Assembly: GCA_011322755.1 (NCBI GenBank)
Contig: DRLZ01000022.1
Coordinates: 1 to 10,675, forward strand
Length of the DNA stretch: 10,675 nt
Direction: 5' to 3'
DNA from: Crenotrichaceae bacterium
Lineage (GTDB): Bacteria > Pseudomonadota > Gammaproteobacteria > Methylococcales > DRLZ01
Shown: one piece after another, positions 1 to 7,524 of the stretch
How the letters are laid out: each line of letters starts with the position of its first letter
Position numbering within the stretch: the first letter of the stretch is position 1
Translations under genes and position numbers: made by a program
Notes under the pieces: model-generated
The model's input: the letters and a program-made list of their open reading frames with translations, nothing else
Told to the model about the DNA's origin: nothing
The model's database searches: none

Positions 1-5
1 CAGAC

Positions 6-17
6 TGTTAAAGAACA
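6..17 (-). promoter_or_regulatory. boxA antitermination element of rRNA leader
   Basis: The minus strand reads TGTTCTTTAACA, one base different from the E. coli rrn boxA TGCTCTTTAACA. It lies about 75-90 nt downstream of a near-consensus promoter. In proteobacteria this element recruits the NusB/NusE antitermination complex and sits shortly before the mature 16S rRNA 5' end. The 16S gene itself would start beyond the left edge and is not visible here. Confidence 0.75.
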
Positions 18-59
18 TTCGCCAACACACTCATGTCAGCTCGCCTCTACGCTGCACCC

Positions 60-73
60 CTGAATTACTTCAG
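60..73 (-). other. Small leader hairpin (boxB-like position)
   Basis: On the minus strand CTGAA and TTCAG form a perfect 5-bp stem around a GTAA loop, a GNRA-type tetraloop. It lies about 20 nt after the predicted transcription start and about 40 nt before boxA. In rRNA leaders a boxB hairpin precedes boxA, so this is a candidate boxB. The stem is short, so the assignment is tentative. Confidence 0.45.
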
Positions 74-99
74 AAATCACTGCACCGCAAAGACAGTCA

Positions 100-128
100 A
101 TTATAGAAACCTAACTCAATCCCGTCAA
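100..128 (-). promoter_or_regulatory. Strong sigma70 promoter, probably of an rRNA operon
   Basis: On the minus strand a TTGACG -35 box (123-128) and a perfect TATAAT -10 box (100-105) are separated by exactly 17 bp, which is near-ideal for sigma70. Immediately upstream, over about 129-150, the minus strand is A/T-rich with an A5 run next to the -35 box, resembling an UP element. Transcription should start near position 93 and run leftward. The boxA-like element downstream (6-17) is what points to an rRNA operon. The identity of the transcribed gene is inferred because it lies outside the window. Confidence 0.8.
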
Positions 129-152
129 GCTGTTTTTCGGATAATAGCGCAA

Positions 153-1382
153 TTATTTGCCTTCAGTGACAACAGACTCAAGTTTTCCTTCAATATACTC
201 TATCCAGTGCATAACAGCTATCGTTGTTGACGCTTTCATATGCAGTAAACATCCAATATTTGCAGTCAGGATGTAATCGGGATTACTGCGACTCAATGCT
301 TTCAACTTATTGTCTAGCAGCTGTTCAGATATTGCTGACTGTAGTAGCGAGTAACTGCCCGCTTGCCCACAACACAGATGCGAATCTTCCGGCGTCACCA
401 GATTTATTCCGGCATTCAGCAGGAGTCGCTCCACTTCGCCTGAAAGCTGCAAACCATGCTGTAATGAACATGGGGATTGAAAAACCACCTTTTCATCACT
501 GTTAATATTCAAATGTATCGTTTCATGTTGTATTAGTTGCACGATATCATGTGATCTATCAGCGACAATCCTGGCTTTTTCAGCATAATCAACATCATCT
601 TTTAATAGCTGCGGATAATCCTGAAGCATCATTCCGCAACCTGATGCATTACTCACAATCGCTTCTGCCCCAGCTGTTATGTGTGGCCACCATTGATCAA
701 TATTAGCCCGTGCCATTGTTCGTGCTTGCTGCAGTGAGGACAAATGCTGATGCAATGCTCCGCAACATGCAACAGGCGCTGTACGTATGATAGAAATTCC
801 CACGGAATCAAGCACTTTAGCAGTTGCAACATTGATATTTGGTTCGACTACAGATTGAATACATCCCTCGTGCAGAATCACCTTTCGGGGGTGGTTTTGA
901 TCAGGCCATTGTTGTGCATGCTGAATTTCCGGCAACTGGCGATGCAGACGATCAGGAAGAAATGCTTTTACCACTGTCGCAAGCTTAACCATCAAACGGA
1001 CTCTTGGTGGATATGGAAGCACTGCCTGAACAAGCCAGCGCCTTAATCGATCAAGAACAGGTCGCGCAGCTTGTTGCTGAAATTCACCGGCTATTTCATA
1101 CAAACGCGAATAATTCACTCCTGAAGGACACGTTGTTTCACACGCACGGCATAACAGACAACGATCCAGATGCTGGCGAGTCAGCTGTGAAACCGGTGCG
1201 CCTTCCAGCATCTCCTTGATTTGGTAGATTCGTCCTCGCGGACCATCTGCTTCATCTCCAAGCAATTGATACGTAGGACATGTGGCATTACAAAATCCAC
1301 AATGCACACACTTGCGTAATATTGTTTCAGCCTCCTGGCCTGCAAAGGTATTCCGAAATGATTCCTGCAAGCTGGTTTGCAT
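153..1382 (-). CDS. glcF: Glycolate oxidase iron-sulfur subunit GlcF
   Basis: This is the electron-transfer subunit of glycolate oxidase, which works with GlcD and GlcE to oxidise glycolate to glyoxylate at the membrane. Two 4Fe-4S ferredoxin motifs lie near the N-terminus, CVHCGFCNATCP (about residues 25-36) and CLLCRACETTCP (about 75-86). They are followed by two cysteine-rich CCG domains, seen as an HEGC/VACCG pair and an SPC/HLCCG pair, as in heterodisulfide-reductase-type subunits. The length of 409 aa is close to E. coli GlcF (about 407). I chose the ATG at 1382. A TTG one codon upstream, directly after the glcE stop, would add one residue. The gene starts 3 bp after glcE, so the two are probably translationally coupled. 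It is the last gene of the minus-strand run. Confidence 0.96.
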   Translation of the reverse strand: MQTSLQESFRNTFAGQEAETILRKCVHCGFCNATCPTYQLLGDEADGPRGRIYQIKEMLEGAPVSQLTRQHLDRCLLCRACETTCPSGVNYSRLYEIAGEFQQQAARPVLDRLRRWLVQAVLPYPPRVRLMVKLATVVKAFLPDRLHRQLPEIQHAQQWPDQNHPRKVILHEGCIQSVVEPNINVATAKVLDSVGISIIRTAPVACCGALHQHLSSLQQARTMARANIDQWWPHITAGAEAIVSNASGCGMMLQDYPQLLKDDVDYAEKARIVADRSHDIVQLIQHETIHLNINSDEKVVFQSPCSLQHGLQLSGEVERLLLNAGINLVTPEDSHLCCGQAGSYSLLQSAISEQLLDNKLKALSRSNPDYILTANIGCLLHMKASTTIAVMHWIEYIEGKLESVVTEGK

Positions 1383-1385
1383 CAA

Positions 1386-2444
1386 TCAAAATTCCGGATA
1401 CATACGCCCAAGATTAAAAACACTCATGGGATCAAAAGCTTGCTTTAAACGCTGTTGAATCTGCATCAGGTCAGGCGGTAAAGGCTGAAAAATGATCTCA
1501 TCGCGTTTTCCCTCGCGAAACAAGGTCGCATGACCACCGACATCAGCCACAGTTTGAAAAACCTGCTCAGCGGGCTCATCTGTTTTGAGCCAGCGTAATG
1601 CTCCGCCCCAGTCGAGGACACATTGCCCACTTAATGGCAACTGCTCAGTCGCTGGTGCAACTGATATTCGCCATAATGGCGTTTTATCCTGGAAAAAATC
1701 TGATTTCTGATGATTAAGATCAGACCATAACTGATCATGGCTTGCATATTCTTCGCCTCCCAGAGTGTTAGCTGACTGCGCAATTGCATCCGCTGTTCCA
1801 TATAACCTGTAAAACAAACGCGCTCCGTCGTAATACAAGCCGGAAATAGGTAATGGTTTTTGTAACATCGCGCTCATGACACCGATGACCTGATCACTCT
1901 TGACTTCCTGACACCAGGTGGATTCCATCTCATGCATTGGAACCACTCTCAGTGAAGTCTCCAGAATCAAGCCCAAACTCCCCATTGAGCCAACCATTAG
2001 ACGAGATAAATCATAGCCGGCGACATTTTTCATTGCTGTGCCACCGAATGACAGAATATCCGCATAGCCGTTGATTAATTTACAGCCAAGCACATAATCA
2101 CGCACAGCTCCGCTAAATGGCCTCCTGGAGCCAGACAAGCCTGCAGCGATGGCACCGCCGACTGTCGCAGAATTCTGGTAACAAGGTGGTTCAAATCCAA
2201 GCATTTGACCTTGCTCAGCGAGGACTGATTCCAGCTCATGCAAAGCCGTACCATTGCGTACAGTGACGACCAGTTCGGTCGGTTCATAGTCAATAATTCC
2301 CTTGTTGCCAGCAACATGCATGGAATCACCACGGGCTTCGCGCCCGTAAAAGGATTTGCTGTTGCCGCCGACAAGGTTCACCGGATTCTCGTTTTCGACT
2401 GCTTCACGAATCTGCTGTTGAAATTGTGAACTTAAATCTGTCAT
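1386..2444 (-). CDS. glcE: Glycolate oxidase FAD-binding subunit GlcE
   Basis: GlcE is the second FAD-binding subunit of the GlcDEF glycolate oxidase. The 352-aa product has a PCMH-type FAD-binding fold at its N-terminus, with VGGNSKSFYG (about residues 25-34) as the pyrophosphate loop. The stretches GSRRPFSGAVRDYVLG and KNVAGYDLSRLMVGS are very like the E. coli protein. The C-terminus has the conserved WGGALRWLKT and a final FNLGRMYPEF. Length matches the family (about 350). The ATG at 2444 is used; a GGAG lies about 15 nt upstream, which is rather far. It sits between glcD, 38 bp upstream, and glcF, 3 bp downstream. Confidence 0.96.
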   Translation of the reverse strand: MTDLSSQFQQQIREAVENENPVNLVGGNSKSFYGREARGDSMHVAGNKGIIDYEPTELVVTVRNGTALHELESVLAEQGQMLGFEPPCYQNSATVGGAIAAGLSGSRRPFSGAVRDYVLGCKLINGYADILSFGGTAMKNVAGYDLSRLMVGSMGSLGLILETSLRVVPMHEMESTWCQEVKSDQVIGVMSAMLQKPLPISGLYYDGARLFYRLYGTADAIAQSANTLGGEEYASHDQLWSDLNHQKSDFFQDKTPLWRISVAPATEQLPLSGQCVLDWGGALRWLKTDEPAEQVFQTVADVGGHATLFREGKRDEIIFQPLPPDLMQIQQRLKQAFDPMSVFNLGRMYPEF

Positions 2445-2482
2445 AGGCTCTGTTTTTTGGCTCCTTTTTCTCTACAGAATCA

Positions 2483-3976
2483 TTAAAACCGATCCAGATG
2501 ACTGTGCCTAACATCAGCATGAACATGCATAGCACCAAATTCTGCGCACCGGTTCAGGGTTGGGATAGCTTTTCCTGGATTCAGTATACCGGCAGGATCA
2601 AATGCTGCTTTTACCCGATGGAACTGTTCAAGCTCGGCTGCCGAGAACTGGACACACATGGCATTGATTTTTTCGACTCCCACACCATGCTCTCCAGTAA
2701 TTGTGCCACCCGCTTTAACACAGTAAACCAGAATATCAAAGCCTAATTGTTCTGCTTTTTCCAGCTCTCCAGGAACATTGGCATCATAGAGTATCAACGG
2801 ATGAAGATTCCCGTCTCCAGCGTGAAAAACGTTGGCGACAGCCAAACCTGACTGGACTGACAGTTCGCTGATATGCTTTAACACGGCTCCGAGTTGTTTG
2901 CGCGGAATGGTTCCATCCATACAATAGTAATCGGGACTGATCTGTCCAATCGCGGGAAATGCTGCTTTACGACCAGCCCACATCTTTTGCTGTTCACCTG
3001 AATCGACCGCCAAGCGGATTTCACTGGCTCCATATTCAACCAGTAATTGTTCAACCCTGTGTGTCTCTGCATTCACAGTCACACGAGCTCCATCAAGTTC
3101 GCACAACAAAATTGCAGCCGCATCAACAGGGTAGCCAACCTTAACAAAATTTTCAGCCGCACGAATTGTGGCATTATCCATCATCTCAAGGCCGGCTGGA
3201 ATGATTCCAGCAGCGATAATACCTGCAACTGCTTCACCCGCTTGCTCGATATCACCGAATACTGCAAGTAACAGATTGACTGCTTCCGGAATCGGCGTGA
3301 GCTTGACTGTAATTTCTACAGCAATCCCGAGCATTCCTTCTGAACCCGTTAATAATGCCAGTAAGTCATACCCTGGACCATCCAGCCCCTCACCGCCCAG
3401 ACTAAGCAAAGCACCATCTGCTGTAACCAAAGTGATTTTCAATAGATTGTGAACTGTTAATCCATATTTAAGGCAGTGAACACCACCTGAATTTTCAGCA
3501 ACGTTCCCGCCAATCGTACAGGCAATCTGTGAAGATGGATCCGGCGCATAAAACAGCCCATACTGTTCGACTGCTTGAGAAATCGTCACATTTCGTACAC
3601 CAGGCTGCAAGCACGCTGTACGATTTGCAATATCAAGTTTTAGAATCCGGTTTAATCTGACCAGGCTGAGTAAAACCCCATTGGATAAGGGCAATGCCCC
3701 ACCAGACAAACCGGTACCAGCTCCGCGAGCGACGACTGGAACACCTTGTTGATGACAGAGCTTCATGATGGACTGAATCTGCTCTGTGGTCTCGGGTAAA
3801 ACCACAACCCAGGGTACTTGTGTATAAGCAGGCAAGCCATCGCATTCATAAGGCTTTAGCTCTTCAATTTCAGTAAGTACTGATTGGGCAGGCAGGATCT
3901 CAGTCAAGCAGGTAATAAATTCTGCGCGATTCGCTGAGTGATGAATTCGCTCAGAAGAGTGAATCTGGTAAGTCAT
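2483..3976 (-). CDS. glcD: Glycolate oxidase catalytic subunit GlcD
   Basis: This is the FAD-linked catalytic subunit that oxidises glycolate (and possibly D-lactate) and passes electrons through GlcE and GlcF to the respiratory chain. The 497-aa protein matches E. coli GlcD (499 aa) along its whole length. FAD-binding motif VVARGAGTGLSGGALP lies at about residues 81-96, followed by YAPDPSSQIACTIGGNVAEN. The C-terminal FAD-oxidase domain carries HAGDGNLHP (about 385-393) and GEHGVGVEK (about 428-436), and the end LNRCAEFGAMHVH is typical of GlcD. The ATG at 3976 lacks an obvious Shine-Dalgarno sequence. It follows rluB by 31 bp, so it may be read from the upstream operon. No glcG, glcB or glcC is visible in the window. 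Confidence 0.97.
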   Translation of the reverse strand: MTYQIHSSERIHHSANRAEFITCLTEILPAQSVLTEIEELKPYECDGLPAYTQVPWVVVLPETTEQIQSIMKLCHQQGVPVVARGAGTGLSGGALPLSNGVLLSLVRLNRILKLDIANRTACLQPGVRNVTISQAVEQYGLFYAPDPSSQIACTIGGNVAENSGGVHCLKYGLTVHNLLKITLVTADGALLSLGGEGLDGPGYDLLALLTGSEGMLGIAVEITVKLTPIPEAVNLLLAVFGDIEQAGEAVAGIIAAGIIPAGLEMMDNATIRAAENFVKVGYPVDAAAILLCELDGARVTVNAETHRVEQLLVEYGASEIRLAVDSGEQQKMWAGRKAAFPAIGQISPDYYCMDGTIPRKQLGAVLKHISELSVQSGLAVANVFHAGDGNLHPLILYDANVPGELEKAEQLGFDILVYCVKAGGTITGEHGVGVEKINAMCVQFSAAELEQFHRVKAAFDPAGILNPGKAIPTLNRCAEFGAMHVHADVRHSHLDRF

Positions 3977-4007
3977 TAATTAATGCTGCACGTCATGCGG
4001 CCTAACT

Positions 4008-4937
4008 TTAATCAGCATCACAGCTAAAAGCCTGCCGTAAGCGCTTAATTTCTTTTTCATTGAGTTCGGAACAACGCCCTGTTTTCAACCAGGAAGGTAA
4101 TCTGACTGGGCCATAGCGGATCCGCTGCAAGCGACTAACCTGTAAACCTTGCGATTCCATAAGGCGTCTGACCACACGATTCCGTCCTTGGGTAACGGTG
4201 ACGTGATACCACTTGTTGGCGCCTTCCCCGCCTGAGAAATCAATTCGCTCGAAGCTCGCAAAGCCATCTTCCAACTCAATACCTGCGAGTAAGTGCTGTG
4301 CCATTTGTTCTGTGATCTCACCCAGTACACGAACCGCATATTCACGTTCAAGCTCAGATGATGGATGCATCAATTGATTAGCCAACTCACCATTTGTGGT
4401 TGCCAGCAACAAGCCTTCGCTATTGATATCCAGTCGCCCGACAGTGACCCAACGCCCTCGCTCAGGTTTTGGAAACTTTGAAAAAACCAAAGGGCGGTTG
4501 TCAGGATCCCGACGTGCGACAATCTCACCTGCCGGTTTGTTATACATCAACACGCGTGTCGTTCCACCAAGTCGTTGTGCAAGATTAACACGCCGCCCAC
4601 GAATTTCAATGCGATCAGCCGGTGTAATCCTCTGCCCCAGTTCAGCACAGCGACCATCAATCCTGATTAATCCTTGTCTGATCCAGCCCTCAATTTCTCG
4701 TCGCGACCCTAATCCTGCCTGCGCAAGCAGCTTCTGGATTCGCTCACCCGGTTGTGTCTGTGGCTCGTTTTTGACAGACAGCTCAGGGTGCTCAATGCGC
4801 TGACGTGCCGCCTGAGATTGACTGGGCTTTGCTGTTCTGGTCCTGGTCGTCCTGGTTTTCTTGGTTTTCTTGGTTTTCTTGGTTTTCAGCTTGCTGGTCT
4901 TCTGACGACGCGTCTGTAAGTTGTTCGGAGATTTCAT
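4008..4937 (-). CDS. rluB: 23S rRNA pseudouridine synthase RluB
   Basis: RluB converts uridine 2605 of 23S rRNA (E. coli numbering) to pseudouridine. The 309-aa product has an S4 RNA-binding domain (about residues 64-112, containing GERIQKLLAQAGLGSRREIE) and a RsuA-family catalytic domain with GRLDINSEGLLLATTNGELA, in which Asp170 is the expected catalytic residue. GEGANKWYHVTVTQGRNR favours RluB over RluE/RluF. The first about 62 residues are a Lys/Thr/Arg-rich tail with the repeat KKTKKTKKT; basic tails are common in proteobacterial RluB. The ATG at 4937 is the only usual start before the S4 domain. The next ATG/GTG/TTG codons, at about residue 129, would remove that domain. The gene therefore starts inside scpB, in another frame, with a 146-nt overlap. 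No Shine-Dalgarno sequence is evident, which suggests coupling to scpB translation. Confidence 0.95.
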   Translation of the reverse strand: MKSPNNLQTRRQKTSKLKTKKTKKTKKTRTTRTRTAKPSQSQAARQRIEHPELSVKNEPQTQPGERIQKLLAQAGLGSRREIEGWIRQGLIRIDGRCAELGQRITPADRIEIRGRRVNLAQRLGGTTRVLMYNKPAGEIVARRDPDNRPLVFSKFPKPERGRWVTVGRLDINSEGLLLATTNGELANQLMHPSSELEREYAVRVLGEITEQMAQHLLAGIELEDGFASFERIDFSGGEGANKWYHVTVTQGRNRVVRRLMESQGLQVSRLQRIRYGPVRLPSWLKTGRCSELNEKEIKRLRQAFSCDAD

Positions 4938-6180
4938 CTGGTATTGTAAAGTCGGATAGTGGAGGAAGGTCAGACAACGATTTTAAATTAAAGTAATCAA
5001 GAAATCCTGATGTTGTTGCGAACAAAGCCGGTTTTCCTGGAACTTCTTTATGTCCAACAATTTTAACCCACTCTCGTTCCTGAAGGGTTTGAATAATTTG
5101 GCTGCTGACGCTGACACCCCGGATGTTCTCAATATCACCTCGCGTCACCGGTTGGCGATAAGCAATAATCGACAAGGTTTCCAGTAATGCTCGCGAATAT
5201 CTTGGCGGACGATCTTCAAACAACCGCGCTACCCATGACGCATAATCAGCCTTGACCTGAAAACGAAACCCGCCTGCAACTTCAACCAGTTGAACTGCTT
5301 TATCAGCATAGTCTTGCTGAAGAATTGTTAACGCAGCTCTGATTTCAGAGCGTTCTGGCTGCTCATCTTCATCAAATACCCGATGCAAACGCGATACAGA
5401 CATGGCAGAGCCTGATGCAAACAAGGCTGCCTCAACAATATGCTTGATTTCCATATTCATTAACTGGTGACTGACAAATTCGGCAACAGGTTGTGTTGTC
5501 ACACCAATAGTGTCAGCTGATGCGATCTCCTGTTGTTCTGAAACAGAATCAGTATCTGATTCCACCCCGTTTTCTGACATCTGCAACGCCGGCAATGACA
5601 GATTGATTGCAGCATCGGCTGTTTGTTCTTCTGCAGGCTCAAATCTCTCGACACTCGGTATCTCGGGTGCTTCAGTGTCGCCGATGCGATCAGTATGCCC
5701 TAATTCACAATCAGATTCAGCTGCCTCATCATTATCAATAGAAGTAATTTCGTCAATAACCGTTTCGGTCGATTCATCAATTGGTTCAACTGACGGATTG
5801 TCTTCAGCATCAGTTTCAACTGTTTCATCGCAATCCGGAACAACAATATCCTCATCCGCACAGACACTCTCTAATGATGAAGCCTCAGACATGTCATCAT
5901 TTTGTTGCGGGTCACATTCGGACGATTCACCATCAGTAAGACTTGCTTCAACTTCAATCTGAGGCAGTTTGTTAGACGCAGTCGCCCGGCTGTCAGAAAC
6001 AACCTCATCCTGTGGTTCAGGCAGCTCTGCTACGAACCTGGATTTCGCTGAAGGGTTCGGACTGGATAATTTCGACCAATCCTTCTCGCGCAAGTTCGAG
6101 GATGGCAAGAAACGAGACCACAATCCCCGAACGACCTTCACGACTGTCGAATAAACTGATGAAAGGGAGAAGCGAGCCAT
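4792..6180 (-). CDS. scpB: Chromosome segregation and condensation protein ScpB, with long acidic N-terminal extension
   Basis: ScpB dimers bind ScpA in the SMC-ScpAB condensin complex. The recognisable winged-helix ScpB core spans about residues 243-405 (MEIKHIVEAALFASG, then LLETLSIIAYRQPVTRGDIE, then FLDYFNLKSLSDLPPL). It is preceded by about 190 residues rich in Asp, Glu, Ser and Thr and followed by a Gln/Asn/Asp-rich tail with ENQENQENQENQ. Start choice is uncertain. The ATG at 6180 has a GGAG 10 nt upstream but overlaps scpA by 164 nt. ATG codons at 5892, 5580 and 5460 give shorter forms of 366, 262 and 222 aa and lack good ribosome sites. I favour 6180 because the acidic frame begins right at the scpA stop, well before 5892. 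The core would be complete with any of these starts. The 3' end overlaps rluB. Confidence 0.9.
   Translation of the reverse strand: MARFSLSSVYSTVVKVVRGLWSRFLPSSNLREKDWSKLSSPNPSAKSRFVAELPEPQDEVVSDSRATASNKLPQIEVEASLTDGESSECDPQQNDDMSEASSLESVCADEDIVVPDCDETVETDAEDNPSVEPIDESTETVIDEITSIDNDEAAESDCELGHTDRIGDTEAPEIPSVERFEPAEEQTADAAINLSLPALQMSENGVESDTDSVSEQQEIASADTIGVTTQPVAEFVSHQLMNMEIKHIVEAALFASGSAMSVSRLHRVFDEDEQPERSEIRAALTILQQDYADKAVQLVEVAGGFRFQVKADYASWVARLFEDRPPRYSRALLETLSIIAYRQPVTRGDIENIRGVSVSSQIIQTLQEREWVKIVGHKEVPGKPALFATTSGFLDYFNLKSLSDLPPLSDFTIPDEISEQLTDASSEDQQAENQENQENQENQDDQDQNSKAQSISGGTSAH
4852..4887 (-). repeat. 9-bp tandem repeat, four units, coding in two frames
   Basis: Four consecutive 9-bp units read (C/T)TGGTTTTC on the plus strand, and three of them are identical. 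On the minus strand, in the scpB frame, they encode ENQ repeats; in the rluB frame they encode KKT repeats. A gain or loss of a unit would keep both frames and change each protein by three residues. Confidence 0.9.
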
Positions 6181-6850
6181 GTTTTAGGTGCTCCAATATT
6201 GAGCTCATACGGTCACGAACTGATAATGGTTCGAGCATAATTTGATGGTGTGCCGACTGATCCATTCTTCGCAATACATCTTGAAAAGCAAGCAGTACCT
6301 GCTCAAGCTCAACACTGGGCTCTCGCTTGATGGCTGAGATATGATCTGTTGCAACATTGACCTGAAAAGTATCGCGCTGCATGCGTGGCAATTCTTCGAG
6401 ATCGCTGGCAGCGTTCCGAAACGCTTCATATTCCTGCAAGCGTCGAATCAGTTCAGCGCGCGGATCGTCTTCATCCTCTTCGTCATCACCGACTCTTGGT
6501 AGTAACAATCTCGATTTAATTTCTGCCAGCATTGCCGCCATCAACAGATAATCAGCTGCCAACTCGATTCTTAATACCTGCATCAAGTTGATGTAACCAA
6601 TGTACTGACGGGTTATTTCAGCAATCGGTATATTCAGAATATCCAGATTCTTGCGCTTGATCAAATACAGTAATAAATCCAGCGGACCTTCAAATGTTTC
6701 CAGCAACACTTCGAGTGCGTCTGGCGGGATATACAAATCATCCGGAAGATCGAGAACAGGTTCACCATTGACAATTGCCAAAGGTGGCTCAGGCACTTCC
6801 TGCTGTTGTTGTGTCGCTTTTATATCAGGCGATATCGCTTCAACAGACAA
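6017..6850 (-). CDS. scpA: Chromosome segregation and condensation protein ScpA
   Basis: ScpA is the kleisin of the bacterial SMC-ScpAB complex, which bridges the SMC heads and helps organise and separate the chromosome. The 277-aa product has the diagnostic FEGPLDLLLYLIKRKNLDIL at about residues 53-72 and the family motif EIKSRLLLP at about 110-118. An acidic patch follows (GDDEEDEDDP), and the C-terminal winged helix ends about SFLAILELAREGLVEIIQ. The first about 45 residues are a variable Gln/Pro-rich lead. The frame opens with TTG at 6850, directly after the TAA of the protease gene and with no strong ribosome site. A GTG at residue 19 is an alternative, so the N-terminus is unsure. Its 3' end may be overlapped by the start of scpB. 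Confidence 0.95.
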   Translation of the reverse strand: MSVEAISPDIKATQQQQEVPEPPLAIVNGEPVLDLPDDLYIPPDALEVLLETFEGPLDLLLYLIKRKNLDILNIPIAEITRQYIGYINLMQVLRIELAADYLLMAAMLAEIKSRLLLPRVGDDEEDEDDPRAELIRRLQEYEAFRNAASDLEELPRMQRDTFQVNVATDHISAIKREPSVELEQVLLAFQDVLRRMDQSAHHQIMLEPLSVRDRMSSILEHLKHGSLLPFISLFDSREGRSGIVVSFLAILELAREGLVEIIQSEPFSEIQVRSRAA

Positions 6851-7498
6851 TTATTTCAACCCGGTCATTAACAGGATACTCTGATTGAAAAAATCCATAA
6901 CCGGCAACAAGAGCCCTCCAAGCAACCCTGTATATAGAAGCCCTGCCATAATAATCAACCCAAATGGCTCAATCTGTTGATAGATTTGTGACAAGGAAAG
7001 TGGTAATACTGCATTGAGTATGCGCCCCCCGTCCAGTGGCGGTATTGGCAGTAAATTAATCACCATCAACAACAGATTGATTTGCACTCCAGCCATTCCC
7101 ATTAGCGCCAGCGGGACTGAAAAATAGGCAACTTGTGCTTCGATTGCAATTTTTGCCAGAATTGCCCAGATAATGGCCATGACCAGATTAGCAGCTGGCC
7201 CGGCAAGTGCGACCAGAAACATATCCCGTCGAATGTTGTGCAGATTACGCCAGTTAACAGGCACTGGTTTGGCCCAGCCGAAGATCATTCCGGATGTCAT
7301 AAACAGCAGTCCAGGCACCAGAATCGTACCCACCGGGTCAATATGCTTAGCCGGATTCAAGGTCAGCCGACCCAGCATCCAGGCGGTATTATCACCCAGT
7401 TTTTTAGCAACCCAGCCATGCGCTACTTCATGCACGGTAATTGCAAATAGAACAGGTAATACCCAAATAGCGAATTTTTGTGCGACAGTAGCATCCAT
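6851..7498 (-). CDS. M50 family site-2-type membrane metalloprotease (Rip/YwhC-like)
   Basis: This is an integral-membrane zinc protease of the short M50 (SpoIVFB/YwhC-like) subgroup, whose members cut substrates within or near the membrane. The first hydrophobic segment holds the zinc motif HEVAH (about residues 23-27). A later segment holds the third ligand in NLLPIPPLDGGR (Asp near 156). Several further hydrophobic stretches, for example about 95-120, 130-152 and 180-200, suggest four to six membrane helices. There is no PDZ domain, and at 215 aa it is typical of the minimal subgroup. I chose the ATG at 7498; the preceding GTG at 7501 would add one residue. It abuts scpA with no gap, a neighbourhood I recall as common in proteobacteria. 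Its substrate is unknown. Confidence 0.93.
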   Translation of the reverse strand: MDATVAQKFAIWVLPVLFAITVHEVAHGWVAKKLGDNTAWMLGRLTLNPAKHIDPVGTILVPGLLFMTSGMIFGWAKPVPVNWRNLHNIRRDMFLVALAGPAANLVMAIIWAILAKIAIEAQVAYFSVPLALMGMAGVQINLLLMVINLLPIPPLDGGRILNAVLPLSLSQIYQQIEPFGLIIMAGLLYTGLLGGLLLPVMDFFNQSILLMTGLK

Positions 7499-7524
7499 CA
7501 CGTTATTGTACCTGAAGCAAACGC

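Noticed and set aside
33..230. A 65-codon plus-strand open frame at the left edge
   Set aside because: It runs antisense through the rRNA-type promoter, leader and end of glcF, has no recognisable motif and no ribosome site.
2445..2482. Direct repeat of GAGCC between glcD and glcE as a regulatory site
   Set aside because: Only five bases are repeated in a 38-bp gap, which is easily chance.
4396..4803. A 135-codon plus-strand open frame
   Set aside because: It lies wholly antisense to rluB, which is clearly coding. It is Arg/Pro/Ser-rich with no domain.
4852..4887. Tandem repeat considered as a CRISPR array
   Set aside because: Units are 9 bp with no spacers and lie inside two coding frames.
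5510..5962. A 150-codon Ser-rich plus-strand open frame
   Set aside because: It is antisense to the acidic part of scpB. Its Ser richness mirrors the Asp/Glu/Ser codons on the other strand, and it has no family resemblance.
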